Positions 8,097 to 16,833 of a stretch of 47,070 bases of DNA are shown here, in pieces. The notes under the pieces were generated by a model. It was not told the origin of the DNA. It ran no database searches and saw nothing but the letters and a program-made list of their open reading frames with translations. The position numbers were made by a program, and so were the translations under genes. The stretch covers positions 1 through 47,070 of the forward strand of contig NZ_LUKQ02000011.1 in NCBI RefSeq assembly GCF_001647025.1. The letters are read 5' to 3'. Each line of letters begins with the position of its first letter. The first letter of the stretch is position 1. The stretch comes from Endozoicomonas atrinae. GTDB lineage: Bacteria > Pseudomonadota > Gammaproteobacteria > Pseudomonadales > Endozoicomonadaceae.

Positions 8097-9290
8097 ATGT
8101 CAGAATTCAGCTTATCCATAAAACAGGAGCCTAACCGCTTCTTTAACGGTGAATCTTCACCACTCTTCAGTACCGAAGTGGCCAGAATAGCCCGTGAATT
8201 CCACCAGCGAATTCCTGGTTATGAACCAACACCACTTCGCTCTCTTGACCAGCTGGCTCACCAGCTTGGCCTGAAAAAAATTCTGGTCAAAGACGAATCC
8301 TATCGTTTCGGCCTGAACGCATTCAAAGTGCTCGGTGGCTCTTACGCCATTGGCAAGTGCGTCAGTAATAAACTGGGTATTCCACTTGAAGAATTCAGCT
8401 TTGACAGCCTGAAAGGACAGGAGCCCATTACCTTTGCAACCGCAACGGATGGAAACCACGGCCGAGGTGTGGCCTGGGCTGCCATGCAGCTTGGCCAGAA
8501 TGCCGTTGTTTACATGCCCAAGGGTGCTGCCAAAGAGCGTGTAGAAAACATTCGTCGTTTAGGGGCCGAATGCATTGTTACCGACCTGAATTATGACGAT
8601 GCCGTACGCCTTGCCTGCAAGAATGCCGACGAGAATGGCTGGCTGATGGTTCAGGACACGGCTTGGGAAGGTTATACCGAAATCCCGACCTGGATCATGC
8701 AGGGTTACATGACCATGGCTGATGAAGCCGTTGAGCAAATGCAGACCATGGGCATTGATCGACCTACTCACACCATTCTGCAAGCCGGTGTGGGCGCCAT
8801 GGCCGGTGGTGTTCTGGGTTATCTGGCCAACCGTTTTGGGGCTGACCGCTTTACCGGCATTACCGCCGAACCTCATCAAGCGGACTGTATTTATAAGTCT
8901 GGCTGCAGTGGCGAAGGTTCTGCCGTCAATGTTACCGGGGATCTGGATACCATCATGGTCGGCCTGGCCTGCGGTGAGCCAAACCCACTGGGCTGGGAAG
9001 TCCTGAGAAACTGCAGCCGTCACTTCATGTCTGTAGAAGACCGTACCGCAGCCCTGGGCATGCGCATCCAGGCCAGCCCATTGCCTGGCGATGAACGGAT
9101 TATCGCGGGTGAATCCGGCGCTATTGGTGTCGGCACACTTTACGCCATCGCACACCACCCTGATGGCAAAGCCATCATGAAAGATCTGGGACTTGACCAG
9201 AACTCTGTTGTCCTGCTGTTCAATACCGAGGGTGATACTGACCCGGTTAATTACCAGGACGTGGTCTGGGAAGGCAAATACGGCATCTGA
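8097..9290 (+). CDS. ygeX: YgeX, 2,3-diaminopropionate ammonia-lyase
   Basis: A pyridoxal-phosphate enzyme of the fold-type II family that converts 2,3-diaminopropionate to pyruvate and two ammonia. Using the ATG at 8097 (behind TTGGGGGCA) gives 397 residues and puts the Schiff-base lysine of NAFKVLGGS at residue 77, as in E. coli YgeX. TDGNHGRGVAW and a Gly-rich phosphate-binding stretch (QAGVGAMAGG) are visible. An upstream in-frame TTG at 8076 would add seven residues and is less likely. In gut-bacterial uric-acid clusters diaminopropionate is an intermediate and this lyase supplies pyruvate. Together with ygeW, ygeY and hyuA this supports a similar pathway here. Confidence 0.92.
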   Translation: MSEFSLSIKQEPNRFFNGESSPLFSTEVARIAREFHQRIPGYEPTPLRSLDQLAHQLGLKKILVKDESYRFGLNAFKVLGGSYAIGKCVSNKLGIPLEEFSFDSLKGQEPITFATATDGNHGRGVAWAAMQLGQNAVVYMPKGAAKERVENIRRLGAECIVTDLNYDDAVRLACKNADENGWLMVQDTAWEGYTEIPTWIMQGYMTMADEAVEQMQTMGIDRPTHTILQAGVGAMAGGVLGYLANRFGADRFTGITAEPHQADCIYKSGCSGEGSAVNVTGDLDTIMVGLACGEPNPLGWEVLRNCSRHFMSVEDRTAALGMRIQASPLPGDERIIAGESGAIGVGTLYAIAHHPDGKAIMKDLGLDQNSVVLLFNTEGDTDPVNYQDVVWEGKYGI

Positions 9291-9387
9291 TCAATCAATT
9301 TTTTAAACAGAAAAAACCGGCAGTGCAGCAGTGGATTCATTCGTTCAATCCTTCACTGCATTGCCCGCTAACAAAGGATAGATAACC

Positions 9388-10614
9388 ATGAGCAGTGAAC
9401 TGAAAATCCCCTTCGCAGAAATTCTGAAAAAAGCCGAAGAGTACAAGCCAGATATGACCCGTTTCCTGCGGGACATGATCGCTATTCCCAGTGAATCCTG
9501 TGATGAAGAGAAAGTGGTTCTTCGTATCAAGGAAGAAATGGAAAAGGTTGGCTTTGATAAGGTAGACATCGATCCACAGGGTAACGTGCTCGGCTATATT
9601 GGCCATGGTAAGCACATTATTGCCATGGACGCTCATATCGACACCGTCGGTGTGGGTAACCTGAGCAACTGGACCTTCGACCCTTATGAAGGTTACGAAG
9701 ATGAAGAAACCATCGGTGGTCGCGGCGCATCTGACCAGGAAGGCGGTATGGCTTCCATGGTTTACGCCGGTAAGATCATCAAGGACCTTGGCCTTGAAGA
9801 CGACTACACACTGGTAGTGACCGGTACCGTTCAGGAAGAAGACTGCGATGGTCTGTGCTGGCAGTACATCATCAATGAAACCGGACTGCGTCCTGAGTTT
9901 GTTGTCAGCACCGAGCCTACTGACTGTAACATTTACCGCGGTCAGCGCGGTCGTATGGAAATCCGTGTAGATGTCAGCGGTGTCAGCTGTCATGGCTCTG
10001 CACCAGAGCGTGGTGACAACGCCATCTTCAAGATGGGCCCAATCCTGAACGAGATCAAAGAACTGGCTGACAATCTGGGCGATGATGAGTTCCTGGGCAA
10101 GGGTACACTGACGGTTTCTGAAGTGTTCTTCACCTCTCCAAGCCGCTGCGCCGTTGCTGATAGCTGTGCTATCTCCATCGACCGTCGTCTGACCTGGGGC
10201 GAAACCTGGGAAGGTGCTCTGGAAGAGATCCGTGCACTGCCAGCTGTTCAGGCAGCGGATGCCAAGGTTTCCATGTACAACTATGACCGTCCAGCATACA
10301 CCGGTCTGGTTTATGAAACCGAGTGCTACTTCCCTGCATGGGTACTGCCAGAAGATCACCTGGTCACCAAAGTTACCAGTGACTGCTTCGAGCTTCTCTT
10401 CGACAAGAAGCCTCTGGTGGACAAGTGGACCTTCTCTACCAACGGCGTTTCCATTATGGGCCGTTATGGCATCCCGGTTGTTGGTTTTGGTCCTGGTAAA
10501 GAGCCAGAAGCTCATGCTCCAGACGAGAAAACCTGGAAAGACCATCTGGTTAAGTGTGCTGCCATGTACGCTGCTATTCCTGGCATGTACCTGCATAACC
10601 TGGAAGAAAAATAA
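9388..10614 (+). CDS. ygeY: YgeY, M20-family metallohydrolase
   Basis: A 408-residue ArgE/DapE/M20-type zinc hydrolase. Metal and catalytic residues are all visible: H83 and D85 in [10 protein letters not shown]116 in [10 protein letters not shown], the E150-E151 pair, E176 in STEPTD, and a late histidine in PEAHAPDE. The lid domain carries [11 protein letters not shown]. coli YgeY is 403 residues. The enzyme is thought to hydrolyse an amide intermediate in the YgeW/YgeX pathway; the substrate is not proven. ATG at 9388 follows AAAGGATAG. The gene is 97 bases downstream of ygeX and is followed by a hairpin, then hyuA. Confidence 0.9.
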   Translation: MSSELKIPFAEILKKAEEYKPDMTRFLRDMIAIPSESCDEEKVVLRIKEEMEKVGFDKVDIDPQGNVLGYIGHGKHIIAMDAHIDTVGVGNLSNWTFDPYEGYEDEETIGGRGASDQEGGMASMVYAGKIIKDLGLEDDYTLVVTGTVQEEDCDGLCWQYIINETGLRPEFVVSTEPTDCNIYRGQRGRMEIRVDVSGVSCHGSAPERGDNAIFKMGPILNEIKELADNLGDDEFLGKGTLTVSEVFFTSPSRCAVADSCAISIDRRLTWGETWEGALEEIRALPAVQAADAKVSMYNYDRPAYTGLVYETECYFPAWVLPEDHLVTKVTSDCFELLFDKKPLVDKWTFSTNGVSIMGRYGIPVVGFGPGKEPEAHAPDEKTWKDHLVKCAAMYAAIPGMYLHNLEEK

Positions 10615-10631
10615 GCAAAACCAGTAAACCC

Positions 10632-10660
10632 CTCGCTCTCATGCTTTTCATGGGAGCGAG
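10632..10660 (+). other. Intergenic hairpin between ygeY and hyuA
   Basis: CTCGCTCTCATG pairs with CATGGGAGCGAG around a four- to five-base loop (one mismatch). It lacks a U tract. It parallels the hairpin between ygeW and ygeX, suggesting differential stability of mRNA segments in this operon. Confidence 0.5.
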
Positions 10661-10684
10661 CTGATAACAAAAAGGTACGGGACC

Positions 10685-12124
10685 ATGAACGTCCTTATAA
10701 AAAATGCAACGCTGGTGAATGCCGATACCAGTGAGCGGGCGGACCTGTTGACCCGTGACGGTATCATTGAGCGTATTGCACCGAATATTGAATTACCCGA
10801 AGACCCTTCTGTCGAAATCATTAACGCCGCCGGTCACTATGTCATACCTGGCGGCGTTGACGTTCATACTCACCTGAATATCGATGTTGGCATCGCCCAG
10901 AGCTGCGATGACTTTTACAGCGGCACGGTGTCAGCAGCCTGCGGTGGAACCACCACGATTGTTGACCATATGGGTTTTGGCCCCGCCGGATGCTCCCTGC
11001 ACCATCAGCTTGAGCGCTACCATGCATTTGCCCGTGACAAGGCGGTTATTGATTACAGTTTTCACGGCACCATCCAGCATATAGACGACAGTATTCTAGA
11101 AGAAATGGAGTCCATGGTGCTGGAAGAAGGGATCTCCAGTTTCAAACTCTACCTGACCTATGGCTATAAACTGGATGACAGTCAGGTTCTTGCCGCACTG
11201 GAACGTTTAAACCAGCTGAATGCCCTTACCTGCGTTCACCCTGAAAACGACGGAGCTATCCGCTTCCTGAAAGAAAAGGTTCTCGCCCAGGGTTCCAATG
11301 CCCCCATTTATCACGCCTTGAGCCGTCCACCAGAGTGTGAGGCCGAAGCCGTGGGTCGCATGATCAACCTCGCCACACTGGCAGGCGATGCACCGATCTA
11401 TATCGTTCACCTTTCCAACGGCATTGGTCTGGAATACATCCGTCAGGCACACCAGCGAGGACAGGCGGTCTTTGCTGAAACCTGCCCCCAGTACCTGTCA
11501 CTGGATATCAATAAATACAACAGCTCCACCGGTGAGAATGGTGCCGCTGAACACCCTTATGATGAAGGGTTGAAATACATCATGAGCCCTCCCCTGCGTG
11601 ACAGCTACCACCAGAATCAACTCTGGCAGGGGGTAATGGACGGTACCATCAGTACGGTAGCTACCGATCATTGCGCGTTCACCATGGCACAGAAACGCGC
11701 GGGCCGGGATGGCTTCCAATATTGCCCAAATGGTATTCCCGGCGTTGAAAACCGTGTACCCCTGCTCTTCTCTGAAGGAGTGATGAAAGACCGTATTTCC
11801 ATCAACCATTTTGTTGAACTGGTCAGTACACGCCCTGCCCAGTTGTTTGGGCTCTACCCACGCAAAGGCCTGATCGCAGAGGGAGCCGATGCTGATCTGG
11901 TAATTATTGATCCAAAAAGAGAGGTAACACTCAGCCAGCGACTGATGCATGGTCGCTCTGATTACTGCCCATATGAGGGCATGAAATTGCAGGGCTATCC
12001 GATCATGACCCTGTCCAGAGGCGAAATTATTGTGCGGGATGGGCACTTTACCGGTAAGCCAGGTCATGGACAATTCCTGCATCGCCAACCGTTGAACGAA
12101 TGCTTCCGTTACTGGGAAAAGTGA
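10685..12124 (+). CDS. hyuA: HyuA, dihydropyrimidinase/phenylhydantoinase-type cyclic amidohydrolase
   Basis: A 479-residue amidohydrolase that opens cyclic ureides such as dihydropyrimidines or hydantoins. The binuclear metal site is visible: H61 and H63 in VHTHLNID, the carboxylated lysine K154 in SSFKLYLTY, histidines in CVHPEND and IVHLSNG, and the Asp of ATDHCAF. The family is usually 460-480 residues. It follows ygeY by 70 bases, with AAAAAGGTACGGGACC before the ATG. In the enteric cluster HyuA likewise follows ygeY and is proposed to act on a ring-containing purine breakdown intermediate. Exact substrate unknown. Next downstream are a REP-like hairpin and a MITE, which probably separate it transcriptionally from xdhA. 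Confidence 0.9.
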   Translation: MNVLIKNATLVNADTSERADLLTRDGIIERIAPNIELPEDPSVEIINAAGHYVIPGGVDVHTHLNIDVGIAQSCDDFYSGTVSAACGGTTTIVDHMGFGPAGCSLHHQLERYHAFARDKAVIDYSFHGTIQHIDDSILEEMESMVLEEGISSFKLYLTYGYKLDDSQVLAALERLNQLNALTCVHPENDGAIRFLKEKVLAQGSNAPIYHALSRPPECEAEAVGRMINLATLAGDAPIYIVHLSNGIGLEYIRQAHQRGQAVFAETCPQYLSLDINKYNSSTGENGAAEHPYDEGLKYIMSPPLRDSYHQNQLWQGVMDGTISTVATDHCAFTMAQKRAGRDGFQYCPNGIPGVENRVPLLFSEGVMKDRISINHFVELVSTRPAQLFGLYPRKGLIAEGADADLVIIDPKREVTLSQRLMHGRSDYCPYEGMKLQGYPIMTLSRGEIIVRDGHFTGKPGHGQFLHRQPLNECFRYWEK

Positions 12125-12143
12125 TTTCGGCAAGCATTTTTTT

Positions 12144-12200
12144 GAACCACAAAGAGCACGAAGCTTTTTAAAAATGGGCCTTCGTGATCTTTGTGGTTCA
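12144..12200 (+). repeat. REP-like inverted repeat, copy 2; possible terminator of hyuA operon
   Basis: Arms GAACCACAAAGAGCACGAAG and its near-complement (19 of 20 bases) form a long stem with a 17-base loop. GCGCTTTTTTG follows on the plus strand, so the structure could double as a rho-independent terminator. It is related to the repeat after yqeB at 5386-5460. Confidence 0.65.
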
Positions 12201-12228
12201 GCGCTTTTTTGTCACGCGTCAACACGTA

Positions 12229-12489
12229 GGCTCTGTTGACATCAGGTTGCAGGCTCAGTGGCTCGTATAGCCGTCTTGCACAAGGCGGACTGGTGCAGGT
12301 GTAGTGGTTCTACATCAAACCAGTCCAACGAAGCTGGAAGGCGGCTATACGAGCCACCCTCCGGGCTCAAACCAGAGTGCTCGTGACGTCGTTGCAGGAA
12401 CTTGAAAGACGTTGGTATTCCTGCGCTCCTGCGCCTGGCCACGAACGCTCTGGTTTGAGCTGAGCCTGCAACCTGATGTCAACAGAGCC
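12229..12489. mobile_element. MITE-like non-autonomous element flanked by TA
   Basis: A 261-base element with perfect 30-base terminal inverted repeats (12229-12258 and 12460-12489; ends GGCTCTGTTGACATCAGG). It is flanked on both sides by TA, consistent with a TA target duplication. Inside are two further stems: a perfect 15-base pair TGGCTCGTATAGCCG (12259-12273) with 12342-12356, and a 13-base pair GCTCAAACCAGAG (12365-12377) with 12448-12460. The whole folds as a three-way junction. No transposase is encoded. TA duplication suits mobilisation by an IS630/Tc1-type or IS427-type IS5 transposase elsewhere; which one is unknown. Confidence 0.85.
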
Positions 12490-12519
12490 TAACTTTTGTG
12501 GAAACAATAGGAATCAACC

Positions 12520-14838
12520 ATGTCTGTCGGACTCTCACAGGAGCGCCTGGATGCCAAAGCCAAGGTAACCGGCCGCTGTCGTTTTACTGGTGATCTGGCT
12601 CTTCCCGGTACACGCATTGCCAAATATCTTCACAGCACCATAGCTCACGGCAGGGTGGTTGATATTGATACCACTGAAGCCCTTGCCATAACCGGTGTTG
12701 AAGCCGTTTTCACCTTTGCAGATATTCCCAGGATACCCTTTGCCACCGCCGGTCATGCTTTTAACCTCGACCCGGCAGCAAGGGATAAGGAAGACCGTCT
12801 CCTGCTGACAGACTATGTCCGTTACCACGGTGATGAAATTGCCATTGTCGTCGCGGTCGATGGTTTGACGGCCAGCAAGGCACTGAAAAAAATCAAGGTC
12901 ATTTATGAAGAGTATCCAGCCATTCTAAATCATGATCATGCGCTGGATGAGAAGGCCACAGAGTTACACAAAGGCAGTGGAAACCGCGTCGGCGAGCATA
13001 ATTATCAATGTGGTGATGTTCAGGCTGCTATTGCTGCAGCCGATCACTCTCTGACGGGGCAGTTCCAGACCCAGATGGTTCAGCACTGTCACATGGAAAA
13101 CCACATTGCCTGGGCCTATATGGACGACACTGACCATATTGTGGTCATATCATCCACACAGATTCCCCACATCTGCCGCCGAATTGTCAGTCAGGCTCTG
13201 GATATTCCCATGAGCACTGTTCAGGTGATCAAGCCAGCTATTGGCGGTGGCTTTGGTAATAAGCAGGATGTCGTGCTTGAGCCGATGGTTGCTTTCCTGA
13301 CCAGAAAACTGGGTGGCATTCCGGTGATGCTGGAACTGACCCGTGAGGAGTGCCTGAGCAGTACACGGATTCGTCACCCATTCCGGGTGAATGTGGAATG
13401 TGCAGTGAATAATGATGGCACACTCAAAGCCCTGGCCATGGATGTTTCTTCCAATACCGGGGGCTATGCCTCTCATGGTCACTCCATTGCCAAGGCGGCC
13501 GGTTCCAAAGTCGTTCCTCTTTATCCCAATGCAGCACTCTCTTATCAGGCAATCACTCACTACTCCAACCTGCCCTCTGCGGGTGCCATGCGTGGCTATG
13601 GCTCACCCCAGCTGGTTTATGCCATTGAGTCCATGATGGAAGAGGCCGCCAGAAAGGTTGGTATGGACAGTATTGATTTTCGCTTGAAGAATGCTGCACA
13701 GACTGGAGATATCAACCCTCTGACTGGCAAGGTCATTGAAAGTGCCGGGATTCGTGAATGTCTGGAAAAAGGCCGTGAGACATTTGGCTGGGATCAGAAA
13801 AAACAGGAACATCAGGCATTCAAGAGCGGCAATATCCGGCGCGGACTGGGTGTTGCGTGTTTCTCGTACGGCAGTGGAACCTACCCTGCATCCGTAGAAA
13901 TTGCCGGCGCTCGGATGATTCTGAATCAGGATGGTCGGGTCACCGTTCAAATTGGCGCGACTGAAATTGGCCAGGGCTCAGATACCGTTATTGCCCAGAT
14001 GGCTGCAGAAAAGCTGGGTATCCCTGTCTCTGCCATTCGCCTGGTGTCCACTCAGGATACCGACACGACGCCCTTTGACCCTGGCTCCTTTGCCTCAAGA
14101 CAGACCTATATTGTCTGCCAGGCCGTAGCAGAGACCGGTGATCTTCTCAGGCAACGCATCCTTGAGCATGCCAGCATCATGCTTGAACTGCCTGTTGATC
14201 AGCTGACCATCTCTGGAGATGCGGTACTCAATCGTGATGAAACTGTCCGCCTCTCCTTAAACGAGCTGGCTCTTGATGCTTACTATCACAAAACCCGCGG
14301 GCAGCAGTTAACCGCTGAAGTTTCCCGAAAGGTGACCACGAACGCCTATTCCTATGGCTGCACCCTGGTGGAAGTGGAAGTGGATATTGCCCTCTGTCAG
14401 GTATCAATCCTTGGCATTCGCAACGTTCATGACTCTGGCAAAATCATCAACCCTGACCTGGCCGCTGGACAGGTTTATGGTGGTGTCGGCATGGGTATTT
14501 CCGGAGCCCTCAGTGAAGAGCTGCTGGCAGACCCGGAAACCGGCTGGATCTACAACAACAACCTGCTGGATTACAAAATCGCTACCATGATGGATGCTCC
14601 AGACATCAGCTGTGACTTTGTTGAAACCCATGAGCCGACAGCCGCCTTTGGTAACAAGTCCCTGGGTGAGCCTCCTCTGCTTTCCGTTGCGCCGGCCATT
14701 CGCAATGCCATTCTGGATGCGACAGGTGTTGCCATGAACCAGCTGCCCATGTCTCCCAAGGCATTATTCCCTGCATTCCGTGACGCAGGATTGCTCGATT
14801 CTGACAGACCGCAGGAGACTGCTCATGTTTCCCATTGA
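12520..14838 (+). CDS. xdhA: XdhA, molybdenum-binding subunit of xanthine dehydrogenase
   Basis: A 772-residue large subunit of a three-subunit molybdenum hydroxylase. It matches E. coli XdhA (752) across its length: AKVTGR start, FATAGHA, IGGGFGNKQD and GAMRGYG for cofactor binding, GATEIGQG, and the catalytic glutamate in SLGEPPLLSVAPAIRNA near the C-terminus. The complex oxidises hypoxanthine and/or xanthine towards urate at the Mo-cytosine-dinucleotide centre. MocA and YqeB/YqeC encoded upstream are its likely maturation factors. Start ATG at 12520 follows ACAATAGGAATCAACC. It overlaps xdhB by 14 bases. The MITE just upstream may have separated it from the ygeW-hyuA operon. Confidence 0.92.
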   Translation: MSVGLSQERLDAKAKVTGRCRFTGDLALPGTRIAKYLHSTIAHGRVVDIDTTEALAITGVEAVFTFADIPRIPFATAGHAFNLDPAARDKEDRLLLTDYVRYHGDEIAIVVAVDGLTASKALKKIKVIYEEYPAILNHDHALDEKATELHKGSGNRVGEHNYQCGDVQAAIAAADHSLTGQFQTQMVQHCHMENHIAWAYMDDTDHIVVISSTQIPHICRRIVSQALDIPMSTVQVIKPAIGGGFGNKQDVVLEPMVAFLTRKLGGIPVMLELTREECLSSTRIRHPFRVNVECAVNNDGTLKALAMDVSSNTGGYASHGHSIAKAAGSKVVPLYPNAALSYQAITHYSNLPSAGAMRGYGSPQLVYAIESMMEEAARKVGMDSIDFRLKNAAQTGDINPLTGKVIESAGIRECLEKGRETFGWDQKKQEHQAFKSGNIRRGLGVACFSYGSGTYPASVEIAGARMILNQDGRVTVQIGATEIGQGSDTVIAQMAAEKLGIPVSAIRLVSTQDTDTTPFDPGSFASRQTYIVCQAVAETGDLLRQRILEHASIMLELPVDQLTISGDAVLNRDETVRLSLNELALDAYYHKTRGQQLTAEVSRKVTTNAYSYGCTLVEVEVDIALCQVSILGIRNVHDSGKIINPDLAAGQVYGGVGMGISGALSEELLADPETGWIYNNNLLDYKIATMMDAPDISCDFVETHEPTAAFGNKSLGEPPLLSVAPAIRNAILDATGVAMNQLPMSPKALFPAFRDAGLLDSDRPQETAHVSH

Positions 14839-15700
14839 TCACTATCATCGAGCCAATAGTATCGAACACGCCTGTAACCTGTTGGCGGAAAATCCCGGCA
14901 GCAAGCTGATTGCCGGGGGAACCGATGTACTTATCAGACTACGGGAAGGTAAATCCGGTTTTGGCTCTCTCGTGGATATCCATGATCTGGACGAACTGAC
15001 CTGGATCACCCACTCCCCGGATGGTGAACTTCAGATCGGCTCCGGGGTCACGTTTACCCGGCTGATTAACTTCCTCAAGAATGATGGGCTGCTGCCCGCC
15101 CTGGTGGAAGGCTCCTCCTCTATTGGAGGTCCCCAGGTGCGTAATATGGCGACCCTGGGTGGTAATATCTGCAATGGCGCACCCAGTGGTGACAGCGCTG
15201 CGCCTCTGCTGGTGTTTGATGCCAGAGTCACCCTGCAAAGCCACAGGGGAACAAGGGAAGTGCCCGTTGAAGAGTTCTACGCAGGCCCGGGTAAAGTTCA
15301 TATTGAGGATGATGAGATGGTGACCCGCTTCACCATCAACCCTGAAAGTCATCAAGATACCGGCAGTCATTTTTATAAATACGCCATGCGTAAGGCGATG
15401 GATATTGCCACTATCGGCTGTGCTGCTGCCTGTAAACTGGAAGATAACCACATCGAAAGCCTGCGCCTGGCCTACACGGTCGCAGCCCCAGTACCCAAGC
15501 GCTGCCGAGTGCTTGAAGAACAAGTTATTGGACAGCCGGTTTCCAGAAAACTGATTGCAGATATTGCCTCCATGGTGCTTGAAGAGCTCTCGCCCAGAAA
15601 CTCCTGGCGGGCCAGCAAGGATTTCCGCGAACACATTATCCGTACACTTGCTGACAGAGTGATCAGCGAAGCCATGATTCGGGCTGGAGGCCAGCTATGA
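14825..15700 (+). CDS. xdhB: XdhB, FAD-binding subunit of xanthine dehydrogenase
   Basis: A 291-residue FAD subunit; E. coli XdhB is 292. The FAD signature AGGTDVLI is near residue 30 and GGPQVRNMATLGGNICNGAPSGD near 100-122. The C-terminal CO dehydrogenase flavoprotein domain is present. ATG at 14825 (MFPIDHYHRA) matches the family start; a longer in-frame reading from 14780 lies within xdhA and is unlikely. It overlaps the end of xdhA by 14 bases and the start of xdhC by four, so the three subunits are translationally coupled. It passes electrons from the iron-sulfur subunit to NAD. Confidence 0.92.
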   Translation: MFPIDHYHRANSIEHACNLLAENPGSKLIAGGTDVLIRLREGKSGFGSLVDIHDLDELTWITHSPDGELQIGSGVTFTRLINFLKNDGLLPALVEGSSSIGGPQVRNMATLGGNICNGAPSGDSAAPLLVFDARVTLQSHRGTREVPVEEFYAGPGKVHIEDDEMVTRFTINPESHQDTGSHFYKYAMRKAMDIATIGCAAACKLEDNHIESLRLAYTVAAPVPKRCRVLEEQVIGQPVSRKLIADIASMVLEELSPRNSWRASKDFREHIIRTLADRVISEAMIRAGGQL

Positions 15701-16206
15701 AACAGATTATTCAATGCCAGCTGAATGGAAAACCGGTGGAACTGGTCATCGATGTTCGTCAGTCATTGCTTGAAGCATTGAGAGATCACGGTCTGACCGG
15801 ATGCAAGGAAGGCTGTGGTGTTGGCGAATGTGGCGCCTGTACGGTACTGATTGATGAAGTGCCTGTTGATAGCTGTATTACCCTGGCGGTCAGGGCTGAA
15901 GGCAGGGAGATACGTACCATTGAAGGAGAAAGCGTCAATGGTGAGCTATCTCCGGTGCAACAGGCCTATGTGGATGCCGGTGCCGTGCAGTGCGGCTTCT
16001 GTACGCCCGGACTGGTGATGAAAACCACTTCTTATGTAGAGGGGCTTGCTCAATCTGCCGGGGGCTGCTGTCAGAGTGGCAGTAACGGTATCAACCGTGA
16101 TGATATTCGCAGGGAGCACGCAGGCAACCTGTGTCGTTGCACAGGGTACCAGACTGTTGTGGATGCGGTAGAAAAAAGCATCCAGTACTATAGTGGACAG
16201 AAATAA
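15697..16206 (+). CDS. xdhC: XdhC, [2Fe-2S] subunit of xanthine dehydrogenase
   Basis: A 169-residue iron-sulfur subunit. Cys40, Cys45, Cys48 and Cys60 form the plant-ferredoxin-type cluster. Cys99 and Cys102 (CGFC) and Cys146 and Cys148 (CRC) form the second cluster, as in the xanthine oxidase family. It is about 10 residues longer than E. coli XdhC because of a short insertion around residues 118-130 (GGCCQSGSNG) between the cluster-2 cysteine pairs; the extra adjacent cysteines are unusual. ATGA overlap with xdhB. Completes the Mo/FAD/FeS electron path. Confidence 0.92.
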   Translation: MKQIIQCQLNGKPVELVIDVRQSLLEALRDHGLTGCKEGCGVGECGACTVLIDEVPVDSCITLAVRAEGREIRTIEGESVNGELSPVQQAYVDAGAVQCGFCTPGLVMKTTSYVEGLAQSAGGCCQSGSNGINRDDIRREHAGNLCRCTGYQTVVDAVEKSIQYYSGQK

Positions 16207-16229
16207 AAGGCTCTGTTGAGAGGACACTG

Positions 16230-16778
16230 ATGGCTAACAACCCGGATCCGGTCACCCTGATGATTGCCAATACCATAAGGCCCGGCAAGCTGGAGGAGTA
16301 CCGAATCTGGGTAAAAGGCATCAGTGATGCCGCCAGAAAGTTTGATGGCTATGAAGGAACCCAGTTCATCAAGCCTCCAACCGAAGATGACCATACCGTT
16401 CATGCCATGATTCGTTTCCGGGATCATGTCTCACTGTCGGTCTGGGAAGAGTCCGAAATTCGTCAGCAATGGCTCGATAAGCTACCTGAGCTGGTCGAAT
16501 CGAGACAGGCAGAGAAGATTGAAGGCATCGAATTCTGGTTTGAACCACCGGACACGCCCCTGCAGAAGCCACCCAAATACCGTATGGCCCTGGTAACGCT
16601 GCTGGCAATTTATCCACAGATTCTGTTTATCCCCCCGCTAATTTCCATGCTGTTACCGGATAATGTACCCCGCTTCCTGGCCATTCTGGTCAGTTGTATG
16701 TGCACCGTATTGCTAATGACGTGGGCTGTCATGCCCGCCATGACCAAAGTTTTTTCGTTCTGGTTATTCCGCAAATAG
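16230..16778 (+). CDS. Antibiotic biosynthesis monooxygenase-fold protein with C-terminal membrane segments
   Basis: A 182-residue protein. Residues about 8-100 resemble the ABM dimeric alpha/beta-barrel family (VTLMIANTIRPGKLEEY, GYEGTQF, IRFRDHVSLSVWEESE). Residues about 118-175 contain two hydrophobic helices (MALVTLLAIYPQILFIPPL and FLAILVSCMCTVLLMTWAV), a known arrangement in membrane-tethered ABM proteins of unknown role. It begins 23 bases after xdhC, behind GAGAGGACACTG, and may be the last gene of the xdh operon. Quinone or small-molecule oxidation is possible but unproven; whether it acts with xanthine dehydrogenase is speculation. Confidence 0.7.
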   Translation: MANNPDPVTLMIANTIRPGKLEEYRIWVKGISDAARKFDGYEGTQFIKPPTEDDHTVHAMIRFRDHVSLSVWEESEIRQQWLDKLPELVESRQAEKIEGIEFWFEPPDTPLQKPPKYRMALVTLLAIYPQILFIPPLISMLLPDNVPRFLAILVSCMCTVLLMTWAVMPAMTKVFSFWLFRK

Positions 16779-16833
16779 CCGATAAAACAGTTTCAAAAGG
16801 ACCTTTTTATCTCTGATTCAGGATTAAAAAATC

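Larger units (their letters stand above)
12125..12519. other. Repeat-filled intergenic region between hyuA and xdhA
   Basis: No gene. It is almost entirely a REP-like hairpin (12144-12200) and a TA-flanked MITE-like element (12229-12489). The remaining 30 bases provide the xdhA ribosome-binding region. Confidence 0.8.

Noticed and set aside
9337-10596. 419-codon open frame antisense to ygeY
   Set aside because: Mirror frame of a codon-biased gene; the plus-strand YgeY has all catalytic motifs.
12242-12442. Short minus-strand open frame inside the MITE
   Set aside because: Lies wholly within inverted repeats, with no protein-like features.
16208-16219. aggctctgttga, same 12 bases as the MITE end
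   Set aside because: Too short, no second end or flanking symmetry; probably chance.
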